This document shows positions 13,211-26,797 of a stretch of DNA of 64,000 nt, piece by piece (the first letter of the stretch is position 1; every line of letters starts with the position of its first letter). Position numbers and translations under genes: made by a program. Source of the stretch: Rachycentron canadum (Eukaryota > Chordata > Actinopteri > Carangiformes > Rachycentridae); assembly GCA_038496675.1 (NCBI GenBank), contig CM076653.1, positions 18,639,842 to 18,703,841 of the forward strand, given 5' to 3'. The notes under the pieces were generated by a model that made no database searches, was not told where the DNA came from, and saw nothing but the letters and a program-made list of their open reading frames with translations.

Positions 13211-14010
13211 CCCCCTCTGGATTTCCAAAAGGAGGAGGGATGAAGGTTGTCATGGCTCTGTTACTCTGTCTGGGGACTGTGATTTTAACAAGAGGTAGCT
13301 GAAGGAGAGAAAGAGCATGAAAAAGACAGATTTGAGGGAGAATTAAGAGGAGACCTATGAGGGCTGTGATTTCAGCATCACTGAAGCAGCGGAGGAGAGT
13401 TCTGATGCAAGAAATTCAGGTTTGATGGAGGAGAGTGAAGGAGAATTTAAAGAGGAAAAGGAGACTAAATAGCAGGCGGCTGTGTGGAGAAGAGAGGGCA
13501 AAGAGGAAAGATGAGAGCAGATGATTCAAAAGAGACGTAAAGAGATGGCAAAGCAGGAGCAGTAAAGTGGAGGAGAGAGAGAGTAAGATAGGCAGTGGTC
13601 ACACAGTCACCAGGCAGCGATGCCGCTTAAGGGGTGGCCATTGTGTCTCCAGCACCCAGATTGTGGTGGTAAAGAATGAATAATGAGGCTTGATTACAGT
13701 CCATGAGATGGCACATTGTTCAGGATCAATCCTCCAGGCAATTACAGGCAGCGCAAACAGTGGCCCTCAGCCTCAGCCTGGACAGTGCGGGAAGCGATTG
13801 TGTCAGAGGACAACATCATCTTCGTCAATGACTTGTTGCCTCCTCATGTCGCAGCCATTAGCACTTACTCTGCTTCTGTAGCACATTCAACCGCCCACAT
13901 AAAAAAGCCTGTAGTTCACACGTGTCTGAGGATGCAAGTGCAACCACATGTTTGTGTTTATAATATATGAATAGTATACAAGTGAGTGGAGTTTTTCCTG
14001 CTTGTTTCAG

Positions 14011-14121
14011 GTACGGCTTTGGATTGCTGGATGCAGGGCTGATGGTGCAGCAGGCCACTCACTTCAACACTGTTGCTCCACAGAGGAAATGCATCGAAAA
14101 AGTCTCACTTCATCCCGCCAG
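14011..14121 (+). CDS. Convertase exon A: post-catalytic segment and P-domain start
   Basis: The acceptor is TTGTTTCAG at 14002-14010 and the donor is CAG/GTATAA. The first base completes a split codon, followed by 36 codons and two bases (AG) of an Arg codon. It encodes YGFGLLDAGLMVQQAT and then APQRKC, the hallmark junction between the subtilisin-like domain and the P domain in furin, PCSK4 and PC1/2. The preceding exon, which should carry the catalytic Ser motif (GTSASAP), was not found. Confidence 0.85.
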
Positions 14122-17100
14122 GTATAAAAGCATTTTTTCTCCTTAATTTTGTATGTTTACGCTACCCCTCTGTTTCCAATGGTCTTTATTGGTTTTACCG
14201 ATGTTGGTATATTTTGGGCCTCTAATTCTGTCTGTCTACTTCTTTTACTTTGCCTTGACTGAATGGCTTCCCCACAGGGATTAATAAACTCATATCTATC
14301 TTCCTCTATACTCTCTCTGCTTCACGTGTGTATAAAGTATAAAAAATGTGAGAAAGACATTTGTTTATTGACTGACAGATACCTTTTTTTTTTTTTTCCC
14401 AGGATTCTTTCTTCAGGAGGCGAAGTCAGTGTGAGTATCCAATCGGATGCCTGCCACGGGATGACAAATGAAATCAATACTCTGGAGCATGTTCAGGTTA
14501 GTTTTTAAACAAAATCAAATGAACAGACTTAACAATATTTGAAGATCTATGTATTTATTTTGGAATAACTTAAACATAAAAATATGATTTCTGAGAGTTA
14601 GATAAAATGATTTGTGTCAGTCTGTCTCGTGTGTGAATCTAGAACCAGAAGCCATTTAGCTTAGCTTAGCATAAAGAATGGAAACTGCCTGACATCACTG
14701 GAAAATGTAAGATGTTATTTTTCCTGTTTGGTCACTTTAGGGTGAATTAGTGAGCTTTAAAGAGGCTAGTAGCTGGATTTATTTTGTCCTGGGAGAGAGA
14801 GGGACAAGCTGCTCTCTCTCTACTTCCAGTTGCTAAGCTGAAACTGTGGAAAAGTCATCCACAGTATAGATAGATATTCTCTTATATACCTGTGTTGTGG
14901 TTCAGCTGTGAGTCTGATCTTACAGCTCTTGTTTCCTTGTGCCCTTGACAAGAAACAATTTGAGAAATGCTCAAAACTTAACTTTTGCCAACAACTGGGG
15001 AAGCTTGAAGATTTCATACAAATTGTTTTCAGGTTTCTGTGTCATGTGTTTTATCTGAGAATAGAGGAGATAACAAAAGGATCACACTGTGATGTGTGCT
15101 GTGTCTGCTGTGTCATTTGCAGAAAATGGCAAAACTGCGTTTTCTTGTCTACAGGCGCATACATGCAAATGTGTTTATGTTTGACTGTGTCAGCAGGCAT
15201 ACGTACTGCATTTGTCAACGTATGTGCACATTTGAGTTTGTGCGAGTTATCTATATTTGTGAGTGTGTGTACTTGTGAAATAGCAAGAAGGGAGAGAGAG
15301 AAAGAGAGAGAGGGAGGGGAGTGTGTCAGCATGTAAATTGAAAAGGCTTCATCTTTGCGGCTCTGCTCCCTGGCAGAACGCGTGGGTCAGACCATCGCTG
15401 CGAGGTGTGATTGATGGACGTGTTGCCGTGGTAACACGCCGTAAACAGGAGCGGGCTGTCAGTCTTTTTGCAGCTTGGCGGCTCTCTCTGCGATGTGCCA
15501 TTGTCACACCAGATGTGCTGCTTGTGATGAACAGGGACAGGGAGAGTGTTTACTGGGAGGGGATGGGGATGGGGGGGATTTGAGGGGTACATACGCTTAT
15601 TTAAATCATTTAGCTAATATTCCCCTCAGCCATCTTTGTCACTGTGTCTTGTTCTGCTCCTTATGTCTTTGTCTTCATCTTTGGGAGACTATGGACAGAC
15701 CATTGTTTTGTCCATCTGTCTGACACACACAATACTGCAGCAACACTGTTTTTATTTGGATTTAAACTTTAAACAGAGCATGTTACACTGCACTGCAGCA
15801 TTTCTTGAGTTACTCTTTCCTAATCAGGGCGATACTACATTGTTTGTTCATCAATGTGTCACATCAATCCTCTCGCATATCAATAATGAATACAGCAATG
15901 CCATATTTATAAAGCAATAGTTTGCCTTTTTTAGGAAATACATTTGTTTCCCCACTTGCTGAGATGAGAGAAGTGCTTCCACTCTCACGTCTGTGTGGTA
16001 AATATAACTCTCCTGCCAGTTAGCTTAGCTTAGTGCAAAGACTGTAAATGGGCAAACAGCTACCCTGTGCAAAGGTAACAAAATCCTTTGACTAATTAAC
16101 ACATTATTTCTCTCTCTTATGTTTGATCCATCCAAAAAGAAAAGTTTAACAAGTTCAGTGCGATGTTTCCAGCCCAACATTTGGGGAAACATACAAAAAT
16201 ACAAATAAGCATATTTCCCAAAATGTTAAAGTATTGTTTTAAAATGTGTACTGATCAATCTGAATGAACACTGCTTGTCATTTATGATAGAAATATGATG
16301 ATTTAGTGAAAAGTATGTTTAAGGACAATGACAAGTCTTTATTTTACTTTTTGCCATCAAACAGCCACGGGACGTCAAACAATGGTACTGAGGAGCTGCG
16401 AGAAGGCCTGCATCATTGATGGAAGATAACATGTTTATGTTGCTCTGTCTCTGCACGCCTCTCTTGTTTTCCATCTTTGACAGCCCTGCATCAGTCTTCT
16501 TTTTCACACCTCCTTCTTTTTTCCATTCCTTGCCATCTGTCTCAGGTGAGAGCGAGCATCAGTGCTGTGTGTCGCGGCGACCTCTCCATAAGCCTCAAGT
16601 CTCCAGGTGGCACAGTATCACTTCTGCTGGACACACGACCCAATGACGCCTCTGCTGTCGGCCTGAAGAACTGGACTCTGATGACTGTACACTGCTGGGG
16701 GGAGCAGCCGCGAGGCCTTTGGACCTTTCAGGTGAGAGAAGTCAACTGCGGCTTTTTGTACTTTCTCATTTCTTACCACTGTAGCACATAGTTGATCCTC
16801 AACTCCACTTTGAGTTCAGTGCTAATTCAGAAATTTTAGCATGCTAACTTTGACGGTGAACACGTGAAACTTCAAGTTTGTTGTTAGCATGTTAGCATGC
16901 TGTCAGCATTCAATTCAAAGTCTGTTGTGTTTTGGAAATTGCACACAAACTACAGTTCATTCACCTGTGTTGTTTTTCCAGGTGTATTATTGAAGATGGC
17001 CTAAAAATGTTGTTAGCGTCATTAGCATCTCTAATGCCTTTGAATTCAGAGAAGAATTTATATTTTTACCCGTATAAGCCCCCTGTATCTGTGATAACGA

Positions 17101-19139
17101 GTGATAGCTAACTATGCTAGCTTACGACACCAACCCAAAAAAACCTTGCTGGCAGACCTTATTTACTAATTTTCACACACCCTCACAAAAACCCTATTTC
17201 ACATACCTTCTCCCATGATATAGAAATGATTTGCTCTGCTTCACATTGTCCTCTTCCAGTAGCCGTGGTGTATAGAAGTTTAAAAATAGCCCAGCACAGC
17301 ACAGCTCAGCTTGGTTCAGTTCATTTTGCCATAGCAATGTGAATCATCCTCTACTTTCATCTCTGAGCTTCAGCCAAGCATGGCAATCTTCATTTTCCTC
17401 CCCGCACTCTTCTTTTCCTGTTTTTTTCTCTCATAAATGTGCTGATGTTTGATATGGAGGAAGGAGCTAAAATGGAAGGGAAATTAAGACTGGAAGGTTA
17501 AGTAACCTTGGCCGAGTTTGACAGACACAATACTGCCGACGTCTGATTAGAATCCATACTCACAGACAGCAGCGCACTGAGGTCATTTACTGTATATACG
17601 TGTGGGTGGCAGCAGTAGAGGTGGAGGGGGGGGGGGGGGGGGTCTCTCTCACTGTGTTTGTATATGTGTGTGTATGTGTGCAAATAGGCATCAGTCCTTG
17701 TAAACAGTTGGAGGTTTATAGAGAAAAAGCTGTGAAGATGAAAGACACCCGCCCCCTGTCCTCTATCACCTACCTCTTCCTGCACACGCGCATACACAGA
17801 CACACATGCAAACACACACTCTTTCCCTCTACCTCTCCCTCTCTGTGTCTCTCCCACGTCCTCGTGCAGATTTACTGTCCCCTCTGTGACCAATTACCAG
17901 GACCCGGTGTGTCGCAGAGACGGGGAGGAAACACTGTGAAGCCGAGCCACATAACGGCGCCTCTGCTCATTACCCGAGGGCCGAGACGAGTCACCGCGAT
18001 GCTTGCAACACAAATTAACGCTCGCATCTGACGTGCTGCATGCCTTCACACACCACTAATCAACCCATACACAGACACACTGATTGGTTTAATGCTGGTT
18101 GTCGACTTTACCATAGATTGGAGAGAGACATACACAATCACAAATACAGGGTGCCAAATATAAGATAGAGTGTTACATTGTATGACGGTAAAATGGCACG
18201 AAACAATACCCAATACACCCTAACAGTGTTAACAGTGTTATTCAGTGTCATGGGTCAACCAAAGTTACTATTTAGTCACTTTTACAACAATAACTTATCA
18301 TACAATGGTAAAAAAAAAATCTTGTTAAATGGGTTATTATATTTTCAGCAGTGTTTGGAAAATCTAAATAGCCTCTAACAAGGAGCCGTGCCAATGAAGT
18401 CTTGAAATGGTATGCAGACAGAAAGAGAGGATGAGATGAGTAAAATAGAGGACAAACAAGACTAATAGAAAAGACAGAATGAGGGAAGGTGGAGAGTGAA
18501 GGGTAAACTATAAAAATCGAGGCCCTGGGAAGAGAGTTTAACTGGACTATCTGCTGGATCAGTGTTTAAAAACTCAAGGGCAGCAGAGGAGGAAAAGGAG
18601 GAGGGTCTGTGGAGAGGCTATATTGATTTGTCATGATGACAATTGTCAAAAAAAGCGCTGTGGTGCTGCTGGAATAAAAGCGGGACTGAAGTGAAAAGGG
18701 AGCGAGTGTTATGGCTCGAGGCTCGGCTGACCTTCCAGCGCTGTGAAGGAGACGAGACCGCAGGGCTGGAAACGCTCTCTCTCTTTTCTCATATCTGCTC
18801 TCCACTGTGCTCTCTCAACCGCCATCTGTGACGCCTCAGCTCAGTTCTGTGCTTTTTACTGTTGATCAGAGACAGTATTGCACAGTATAGAAACCTGACA
18901 GTAATGTACAGTATACATTCAAGCCAGACTGAAATGATTTATTACATGATTTGAGAGCCATGAAATATAAGCATCAATATGACTGATAACCATTAGGGAC
19001 AGTCCATAAGCAGATAAAAGTATATCAGATATTATTTTGACTCTGTGTGTCCTTGATCTTTCTTCACTGTCTCTCTTTCCAATTTTATCTCTAGCTCTCT
19101 CTATCTCTTGTTTCTCTTGCACTCTCTCACACAAACACG

Positions 19140-19180
<41 letters not shown>

Positions 19181-19696
19181 TCTCCCTCAGAGCCTCTCAT
19201 GCAGACCTAGAGCTAGAGAAAATAGAAACATATGACATTTTAAGCGTATTTATGGTAAGAATGGGGTTAATTTAAAGGGTCAGTCCCCCCAGTTTTCTGG
19301 GTTACCACTACTGACATCTGCAAGAAGTTTTGGTTTTATTTGCAGAGGTTTTGAGATATCTGCCTCTCTGATATCCACTACATAGGCTAAAGGTAAATTG
19401 AATTTCTTGGTGCGCTAAACACAAACATGATCACCTGTGTGTTCTGTGAATCATTTAGATTAACAAGGACAATATTTGTGGTTAGAAATGTTTATTTTTA
19501 AAATAGAATTTTTCACTGCTCACGTAACACATATTAAAGGCCATTCATCACAATTGTACTGGATTAGTGTGTTCTACTTTCAACATTCACAGACATTCAA
19601 AACAGAAAAACACAAAGATAAATTAAAATCTAAATACAAAAAGACATCACTCTCCTTTTTACCCCACCTGGCTCCATGCTGCCATGCCCACAGGGA

Positions 19697-19741
<45 letters not shown>

Positions 19742-21004
19742 TGAGCGTGTGTGCGTGCGTGCGTGCGTGTGTGTTTGTGTGTAGCAGGGCGACAGCGGTC
19801 TTTGAGCAGAGACATCTCTGATTCCCAGAGGACTTTGAGACTCTAGATGACTGTGACTAGTAGTGTTGTAGGAATATAATGGCACTATTTAGCCTGCAGC
19901 ACTGTGGTTATACACAAACACACACGCGTGCACGCACACATGCACACACGCACACATGCACACAGCCACCCTTGCTGGCCATGACTGACAGATCACATAT
20001 TTACCATCATCATCCCTGGTGCTTCATCTGGAGTCTCTTCTGCTCCTCTTGTTTCTCCAACAGATTACACAAACCAAACACACACACTGACTAACTGATA
20101 ATACTACACTACAGGTCATTTAAGAAATGTGGAGTTTAAGATGCACAGTACATTTAGCTGTGGGAAAATATTGCTCCAGATTTCTGTAGAACTTGCACTG
20201 AAACACTGAGATCTGATTCCACACAGAGCTTGTAAATCTGCCATGAGATTGTTTCTCATCTTGAGAAAACATGAAATGTCTGAGGCTTTTCCACCCTCAC
20301 AACAATGACCCTCAAAACACAGAATGTTAGTTATGCTTTCTTTTATAATTTCTTTTTATATTTAATTTACTTTATTTGAAGATAGTAAATGCCAGCACAT
20401 TGTGAAGATATCTGTGTTAAGTTAGCAAGTGAAAACTTACTCAAAGATCATTCAACATGCAGAGGATTCAGTGAGGACTCACAGAACACCAGATACTGCA
20501 TGTTCTCTACCTCGGCACACTTTATAATGATAATGATGTTTTACATAGTCAGGAACAATTCATTACAAAGTTTTCTTATTTTAAACAGATTTTTGATCAT
20601 TTATTCCATTAAGTCGTTCTGTTCCTCACCTGTATGGTAGTGCTGGTTCAGTGGGTGTTCGTGCAGGTAGGTACAGTATGCTAAAGTAAGGACATACCAG
20701 AAATGATGAAGGAGCGTGGGGAATGTAAATGTTTCTGCCTCATTTGAAGTAATAATGTTAGTTTTGATTTTTAAATAAAGTTGTAGTACGTTCAAAGAGA
20801 TTAATACAGTTTGATCGAACAGAGAAAGTTGCCACTTACCTCTGGTAAACAAGTGTAAAAAACATCTCCAGACTTTACTTTAACTACACAAACACACACA
20901 CAGCATCTTTTCAAAGCCTCCATGGTTCCAACAGTACAAACTCATTCACACGCACGTTCACACAAATGTGTACTTTCACCCATAAACACACACATACTCA
21001 CACA

Positions 21005-21045
<41 letters not shown>

Positions 21046-21214
21046 ACACACACACACACACACACACACTCACTCTGGCCCAAGGTGGATTTCTAGAGGT
21101 GCATATATTTGCATACATCTGCATGTTTAATGAGTTTTGGGAGATCAAGCGATCCGAGCGGCCCTTTGTGGGTATTTCTTTCTTTTCTTTTTTTTCTGTG
21201 TATGTGTGTGTGTA

Positions 21215-21250
<36 letters not shown>

Positions 21251-21730
21251 CGAGAGAGAGAGAGAGGAGGTGGGGTGGGTCTCCATGTAAATATCACCCA
21301 CTGTGTGTTGGCACCCGTCACAGATGGTCGGGGGCGAGGGCACCCTGTGGGCACAGGATACCTATTTCTGTTTGTCTGCATGCTTTGTGTGACGCTGGGA
21401 GGCAGAGAGCTTGTAACTCTGTGCTCGCTCCCTGTGTGTGTGTGTGTGTGTGCGTTTGTACGTCACACTGTATGTGATTGAATGCGTCACTTACCATATG
21501 CACTTTGCAGTGTGTCTGTACATTTGTGTTTCTGTGCTTGTTGAAGTTATTTTGTTTGTGTGTGTGCGTCTGTGGGTGCATCAACTGTGATATGTGTCTA
21601 TAAGTTTTATCTCTAAGTGTACGTGTGTGTTTGCAAATCACTACATATTTGTGCATGTGTGTCGAATTTGAATATTGGTGTTGCAGTGCAACCCCATGTG
21701 TGTTTGTTCAGTTGTTTGTATTAAAGCATG

Positions 21731-21786
<56 letters not shown>

Positions 21787-24385
21787 CCTGCATGTGTGTG
21801 TCTCCCAGCATGCAGTGTGGCTATGATGGCCCTGTTTTGGATGATTGATGTGTTGGAGGGAGCAGCGAGGAGCTCAGGTTGGGCCAAAGCCTCAGTCTGA
21901 CACACTGCTGCTCCCCTGCTGCTTTACATATGTAGACGCAGCAAGACTCCTCCTTCCCTCCCGCCTGACACTGCCTCCCTCTCCCTCTCAGCACAGCCAA
22001 CACTCACAGGTTCCTTTTTGGGGTTTTATTTTGAATCTTCTGTTTTTTTCCACAGCAGTTCACTGAGTGTTGTGGTGTTTTCTAGTAACTTCCTGTTTTA
22101 TATGGTATGGTAGTCGCTGGTAGAATTGCAGGCTGGAGGTTAACGTACCAACACAGATTTGTTTGAATGTGGACAGAGTCAGCTTTTACCTCTGTCTTGT
22201 CTCTATGTGATGAGCTGTAATCGTTTCAAAAAAGTGTGGTTGGTGAAGGTTTCACTCATCTTTGCACTTGTTGGAGGAACGATCACTAGTTTTCACTGAA
22301 AGATGGTAACTTGATTTTAATTTAAAACATTTTTATCTGATTTCACAGTTCCTGTAAAATAACAGTGCGGTGCAAACACATCCTTTAGTCTTCGATGCTA
22401 GTGCGTTGGAATTGAAGATCACCTTTATGTTGTATGAGCAATACATTGTGACGCTAAGGAAAAGCATTGTGCAAAATATTCTTCTTTTCAAGACTAAGCT
22501 TAAGAACGCTTTTTAAATATATTAAAAGGGGCTTCAGGAATAATGAGATACGATGAGCAGATTCAGTACTTCATTTAGATTGTCAAACCCTGAACCCAGG
22601 TAAAGTCTATCACAAGAAAAATGTCCATTCAGAATATCAAACTAAATCTTGTATTTTTCACAGAGGACGTTCTGACATGTCACAGTAGGGGGATAAAAAG
22701 CACAGCTATAAATTGTAAACATCTGAATTCTGTTTCTGCTGAAGTTTCATGCCCCTGGTTTTGTGCAGACTCATTCTTCCTCTGTCGTAGCTTCACTGGG
22801 ACACAAAGTTGTGAGACTTGCAAGAGAAAACATCAGAGGCTGATGAGCTCGATTCATTTTAGTCCCTAATCAGTCAATCTCAAAAACCACTTCTTCTGAT
22901 GTACCCGCTCTTTACAGACCCAGTGTTTCTTGTTAAACACCAACATCCTTTAACCCGCACCCCCAATATATTGTGATATTGAGTTGAGTTTGTCTCTCAG
23001 ATAACAGAGAGCTCCCACTGTGACAGAGAGGACATTATACATCTGTTTTCACAGGTTGAGCAGGGCTCTTTATAACTAGTAAATTGACTTTGACATGTAA
23101 AATTAGTTTAGAAATAAATGGAGAAACACAAAGTAATATCTCAGTGCCGCCTTGTGTATTTCTCCTGGATTTGAAAGTTGCTGTGGTTTTCCTTCTCTTC
23201 ATCTCACTCATCCTCTCCATCTCTGTCCTGTCCTACCTGTGCATTTTCTTCTGTCTCAACTCCTTTCTCTTCTCACTCATCGTCTATCTCTGGTTCTCAT
23301 TTTCCCTTCCCTGACACTCACTTGTTTCAATATCCTTCCATCTCTCCCCTATCACTAATCCTCCCACCTCTCTTTTTCTCTCTCTGTAGTTTCTCTCTCT
23401 GGCTTTGAAATCCTTTCCCTCTCCCCTCTGTTCCTCTCCCTCTGCTAATCCTCTCTTTTTTTTGTCTCTCTTTTGTGTAAAAGTCAGTTTAATTTCTCCT
23501 GTCTTTGTGCCCTGGTTTTTCTCTGCTTGTAGTTCTCACAGTTTTTATCCCACTGTAGTTGCACATCATTTTAATTTAAGTAATTTATAAGTATAATAAG
23601 TGCTTTGTTTCTTCCCAATTATTGGTGATTGACAGGCAACTAGAGGCCAATTGATATGAAGACAAAGTGCACCTATGGCTGACACTATCACCAGACCTGA
23701 CTTTTAATGCTACATTAAAGTGTACTGTAAAGTTATAGATTTCAAGACTGTGTCAGATGAGTTAGTTGTATGTTAAAAATTAACGTCAGCTCAAATAAAA
23801 ACAATCAGGTAGCTCAAAATATTTGACGACATGAGGTCTCCCAGCGACAGCAGGGTCGCAGCTCCTAGGAGAGCCATGTCGACTCAGTAGAAAGGCATGC
23901 TGGGAGGCTTGGAGGCATGAGAGGCATATCGATCTACCTGTAGCATCCAGCTGTTTGTTTACCAACAACAAATCAATGTGGCGCTCGGCTGGGGGCCGCC
24001 ATGCCTGGCCTCTGGTCTGCTCAGAGCACTCACACATACAATACTCACACACAGTTTTCAGACATCTTCACTTTCTGCATGCTTTATTGTGTTGGAGATT
24101 AATTCTAAATGGAGAAATAATTTTTGCTCATCAACCTACAATCAAACATTTTTCTATTTTTTTATGACAAATCAAAAACTTTTATATATAAAATAATACA
24201 AAATATGATTGTGAACAATGCATCTTTACATTTATAAAAATAAAGATAAAATATAGATAAAATATAAGTATAGGGTGTAAAAATATGTCCAACTATGATA
24301 TATGATATTCAGACCTGTTGTTAACATCAAAGGGGCTTCTTCAGAGTCCTGCATAGAGGATCTGATTACATTTAAATCTACAACA

Positions 24386-24452
<67 letters not shown>

Positions 24453-26739
24453 AACACAGCTCTGCTCTGTCTGACCAGCTCTGGACTAAAGGAGTGTTTC
24501 TTGGCTCTGACATGATGCAGTAAGTCTATATATAGATGCCAACATCAGCTTAATATTTTGATTTTTAATCATAAAAGTGGAATAAGCAGCAGATATGAAA
24601 TGTACTTACTTTTATATCTTATTTTTCACAAGCTACGTGATTCAAAATTACTTAGGCGATCAGCTGAAAATATTGACATAAGATAAATGAAAGTTTAACT
24701 GGGAGATATGAGCAATATTATAACTGACAGGACATGATAGATTGTTCCACTTGAGAAGACGCAGGTTCTGTACTTCACAAATGAACTTTGGAGAGTACAG
24801 ACAGTGAACACATGAACCAGACAAGCTTTATTTATTTGTAGCATTAATGTCTACTAGCCGCAGCTGACGTTTGTCAAAACCAAATTAACTTTTTTAATCT
24901 TTGGTCATTACAAGTCATGTTGTGGGTCATTGGTGGTAAAGTCTAAGTTGAGTTTAATGTAAAGTCTGACTCTGTCACCATGTCAAGTATCTCAAGTTCA
25001 CACCTCTGCACTAACTTAATGCCACAGTCAAACATGATATCAGCCCACGGTGTCAGGAACATAACAACCGCATCATGTGTCATACTGGAAGAGAACCAGT
25101 GCAGCATCTGTCCAGACAAAAGGAGTGACCTTGCTTTCTTTCGCCTCATCCTGCTGAGTTTGAAAACTGTGACATGTTCTCTGACAAATGCAAAGCATCC
25201 CTACCCACCTGTAAACAGGGTGAACTGACGTAGGTGCCGCCAGGTTAACGGTGAAGTTTGTCACTCGCCAGTACCTGAGAACAGACACACAATAAAACAC
25301 AGATACACAATAAAATTAAAATAAATCTCACAGATGAGCACCAGATCATTCATGACTCATCATCATTCAGAATGATCCCAGTCATGATTCATTCATCTGC
25401 TGCATGAGGAGTTTCACACACTAACCCTGGACAGAAAAGGCTGTCTGACCAAAGGAGGATTGACATAAAGGAGCTTTACAGTCCCAGTAGATGCAGCCTG
25501 TGTGATCGGACTACAACGTCTGAGAGGCACCACTATGCCATTCTACAGCTAACTGTAAAGTTACCAATTGTGTTTGTTTTGTGTTGTTTTGCTGTTGTCT
25601 GAAAACACATCACAATCGATGCATTTCAACGTAATATTTTACTGTAGTTTACTGTGGGCTCAGAATAATGAAAGTTGACTGTTTTAATTACACTGTACAT
25701 GTAAATCCCAACTAGGGACAGGAGTAGAAAATTAGCAGTCGCTATAAACTCTCTGTGCAACACATCAGTGTCATGGTTTATACTGCAACTGTGTTAAACA
25801 GCGTTGTCCCGATTAAATAAATCAATAAAATGAAAAAAAAAAAAAAAGCGAAAAATGAAACCAAAGAATGAACCTGAGCACCGTGGCAGCCTGCCAGGTA
25901 AATTTTTAGTCTCTTAAGAATGTGGTGTTTTATTTGATTTTTGTCAAAGTTGCTTGTGACCTCAAAGCAACACAATAAATGAAACATGGAAAGATCATGG
26001 AATATACAAAACTATTTGCAGCCTAAAATAGACCAGAGCTTTATATAGTTAGAGACGGCTTTTTCTGATTAAGAGGGTTGATAAAGGTATAATTTACTAC
26101 ATCAGAGCTTAACATATTGTCAGTCATCAGTGATTCCTCTCTCTCCTGTGGATGTATAGTGTCCACTGTTGGAAGCCTTCAACATGAATCATTTTATGAT
26201 GCTCTTGCGAATGTGTTTGTTTTTCAGGTTACTGACCACAAAGGCACAGTGAGGGGCTGTATGAGGGGGACTGAAGAGGGGGCAGCCGGAGCCTTGCTCA
26301 GTGTTACACTCATCCTCTATGGCACCTACCACCCACACAGGACCATGGACGGTATGTGAAAGTGTCAGCCATTTGCAGAAGGTTTGACACATGCAGTGTA
26401 TTGTACTTTTGATAAACCAGATGAAATATACAAGTTTATTGTAAAGCACAAAAAGACAAAATAAGCAACTTTTGTACATGGAAGTGCTATTCTGATTAAT
26501 CCCAAGCTTTTCAGTGTAAAGTAGGAAGCAAAACCTTCCTAACCCTCCTCTCCCACCTCCACCTGCCTTCCACCTGCCATCTCTGCTTCCTCCACTGAGC
26601 CAGTATAGTCAGAAGAAGTCAGTCGGGCCACTGACCACAGGGACTGTGATGTGTAATTACAGCGTGACCCCTGGTTGCCCTTCCCCAATCCTACCTCCTC
26701 CTCCACAGTGTGTGTCAGCTCCCCCAGTGCCCACGACCT

Positions 26740-26797
<58 letters not shown>

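Larger units (their letters stand above)
1..14010. other. Non-coding DNA upstream of the first recognised exon
   Basis: No exon could be supported. The stretch is either upstream intron of the convertase gene or intergenic DNA. It contains microsatellites (551-581, 618-671, 5389-5416, 7388-7443, 8666-8696), a tRNA-like SINE remnant (1381-1485), a degenerate minisatellite (4621-4785) and a purine-rich tract (about 13300-13595). Several non-repetitive, ATTA-rich stretches read like conserved non-coding sequence (3840-4030, 6990-7350, 9600-9960, 12180-12290, 13120-13210). Confidence 0.6.
14497..16545. other. Convertase intron B-C
   Basis: A 2.05 kb intron carrying copies of a teleost short element (14655-14695 forward, 14745-14850 reverse, 15933-16245), a TG-rich and AG-rich stretch (15100-15320) and a GC-rich unique block with an RFX-type X-box (15340-15560). 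Confidence 0.7.
16732..26227. other. Convertase intron C-D (9.5 kb)
   Basis: This long intron is rich in simple repeats (17626-17642 G-run, 19139-19178, 19699-19783, 20985-21075, 21197-21267, 21735-21782, 24386-24446) with a pyrimidine tract (23188-23468). It contains dispersed repeat fragments (16830-16925, 19268-19440). Octamer ATTTGCAT lies at 21107-21114, next to unique sequence. No further exon was recognised. Confidence 0.65.

Noticed and set aside
13252..13302. Signal-peptide-like frame MALLLCLGTVILTRG followed by a GT, resembling exon 1 of a secreted protein.
   Set aside because: Too close to the mid-gene convertase exon at 14011 to leave room for the prodomain and catalytic exons, and the frame meets a stop two codons later.
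13716..13970. Open frame of 84 codons with STYSASVAHST, considered as the catalytic Ser exon.
   Set aside because: It lacks the GTSASAP core and surrounding family residues, and no donor joins it in phase to 14011.
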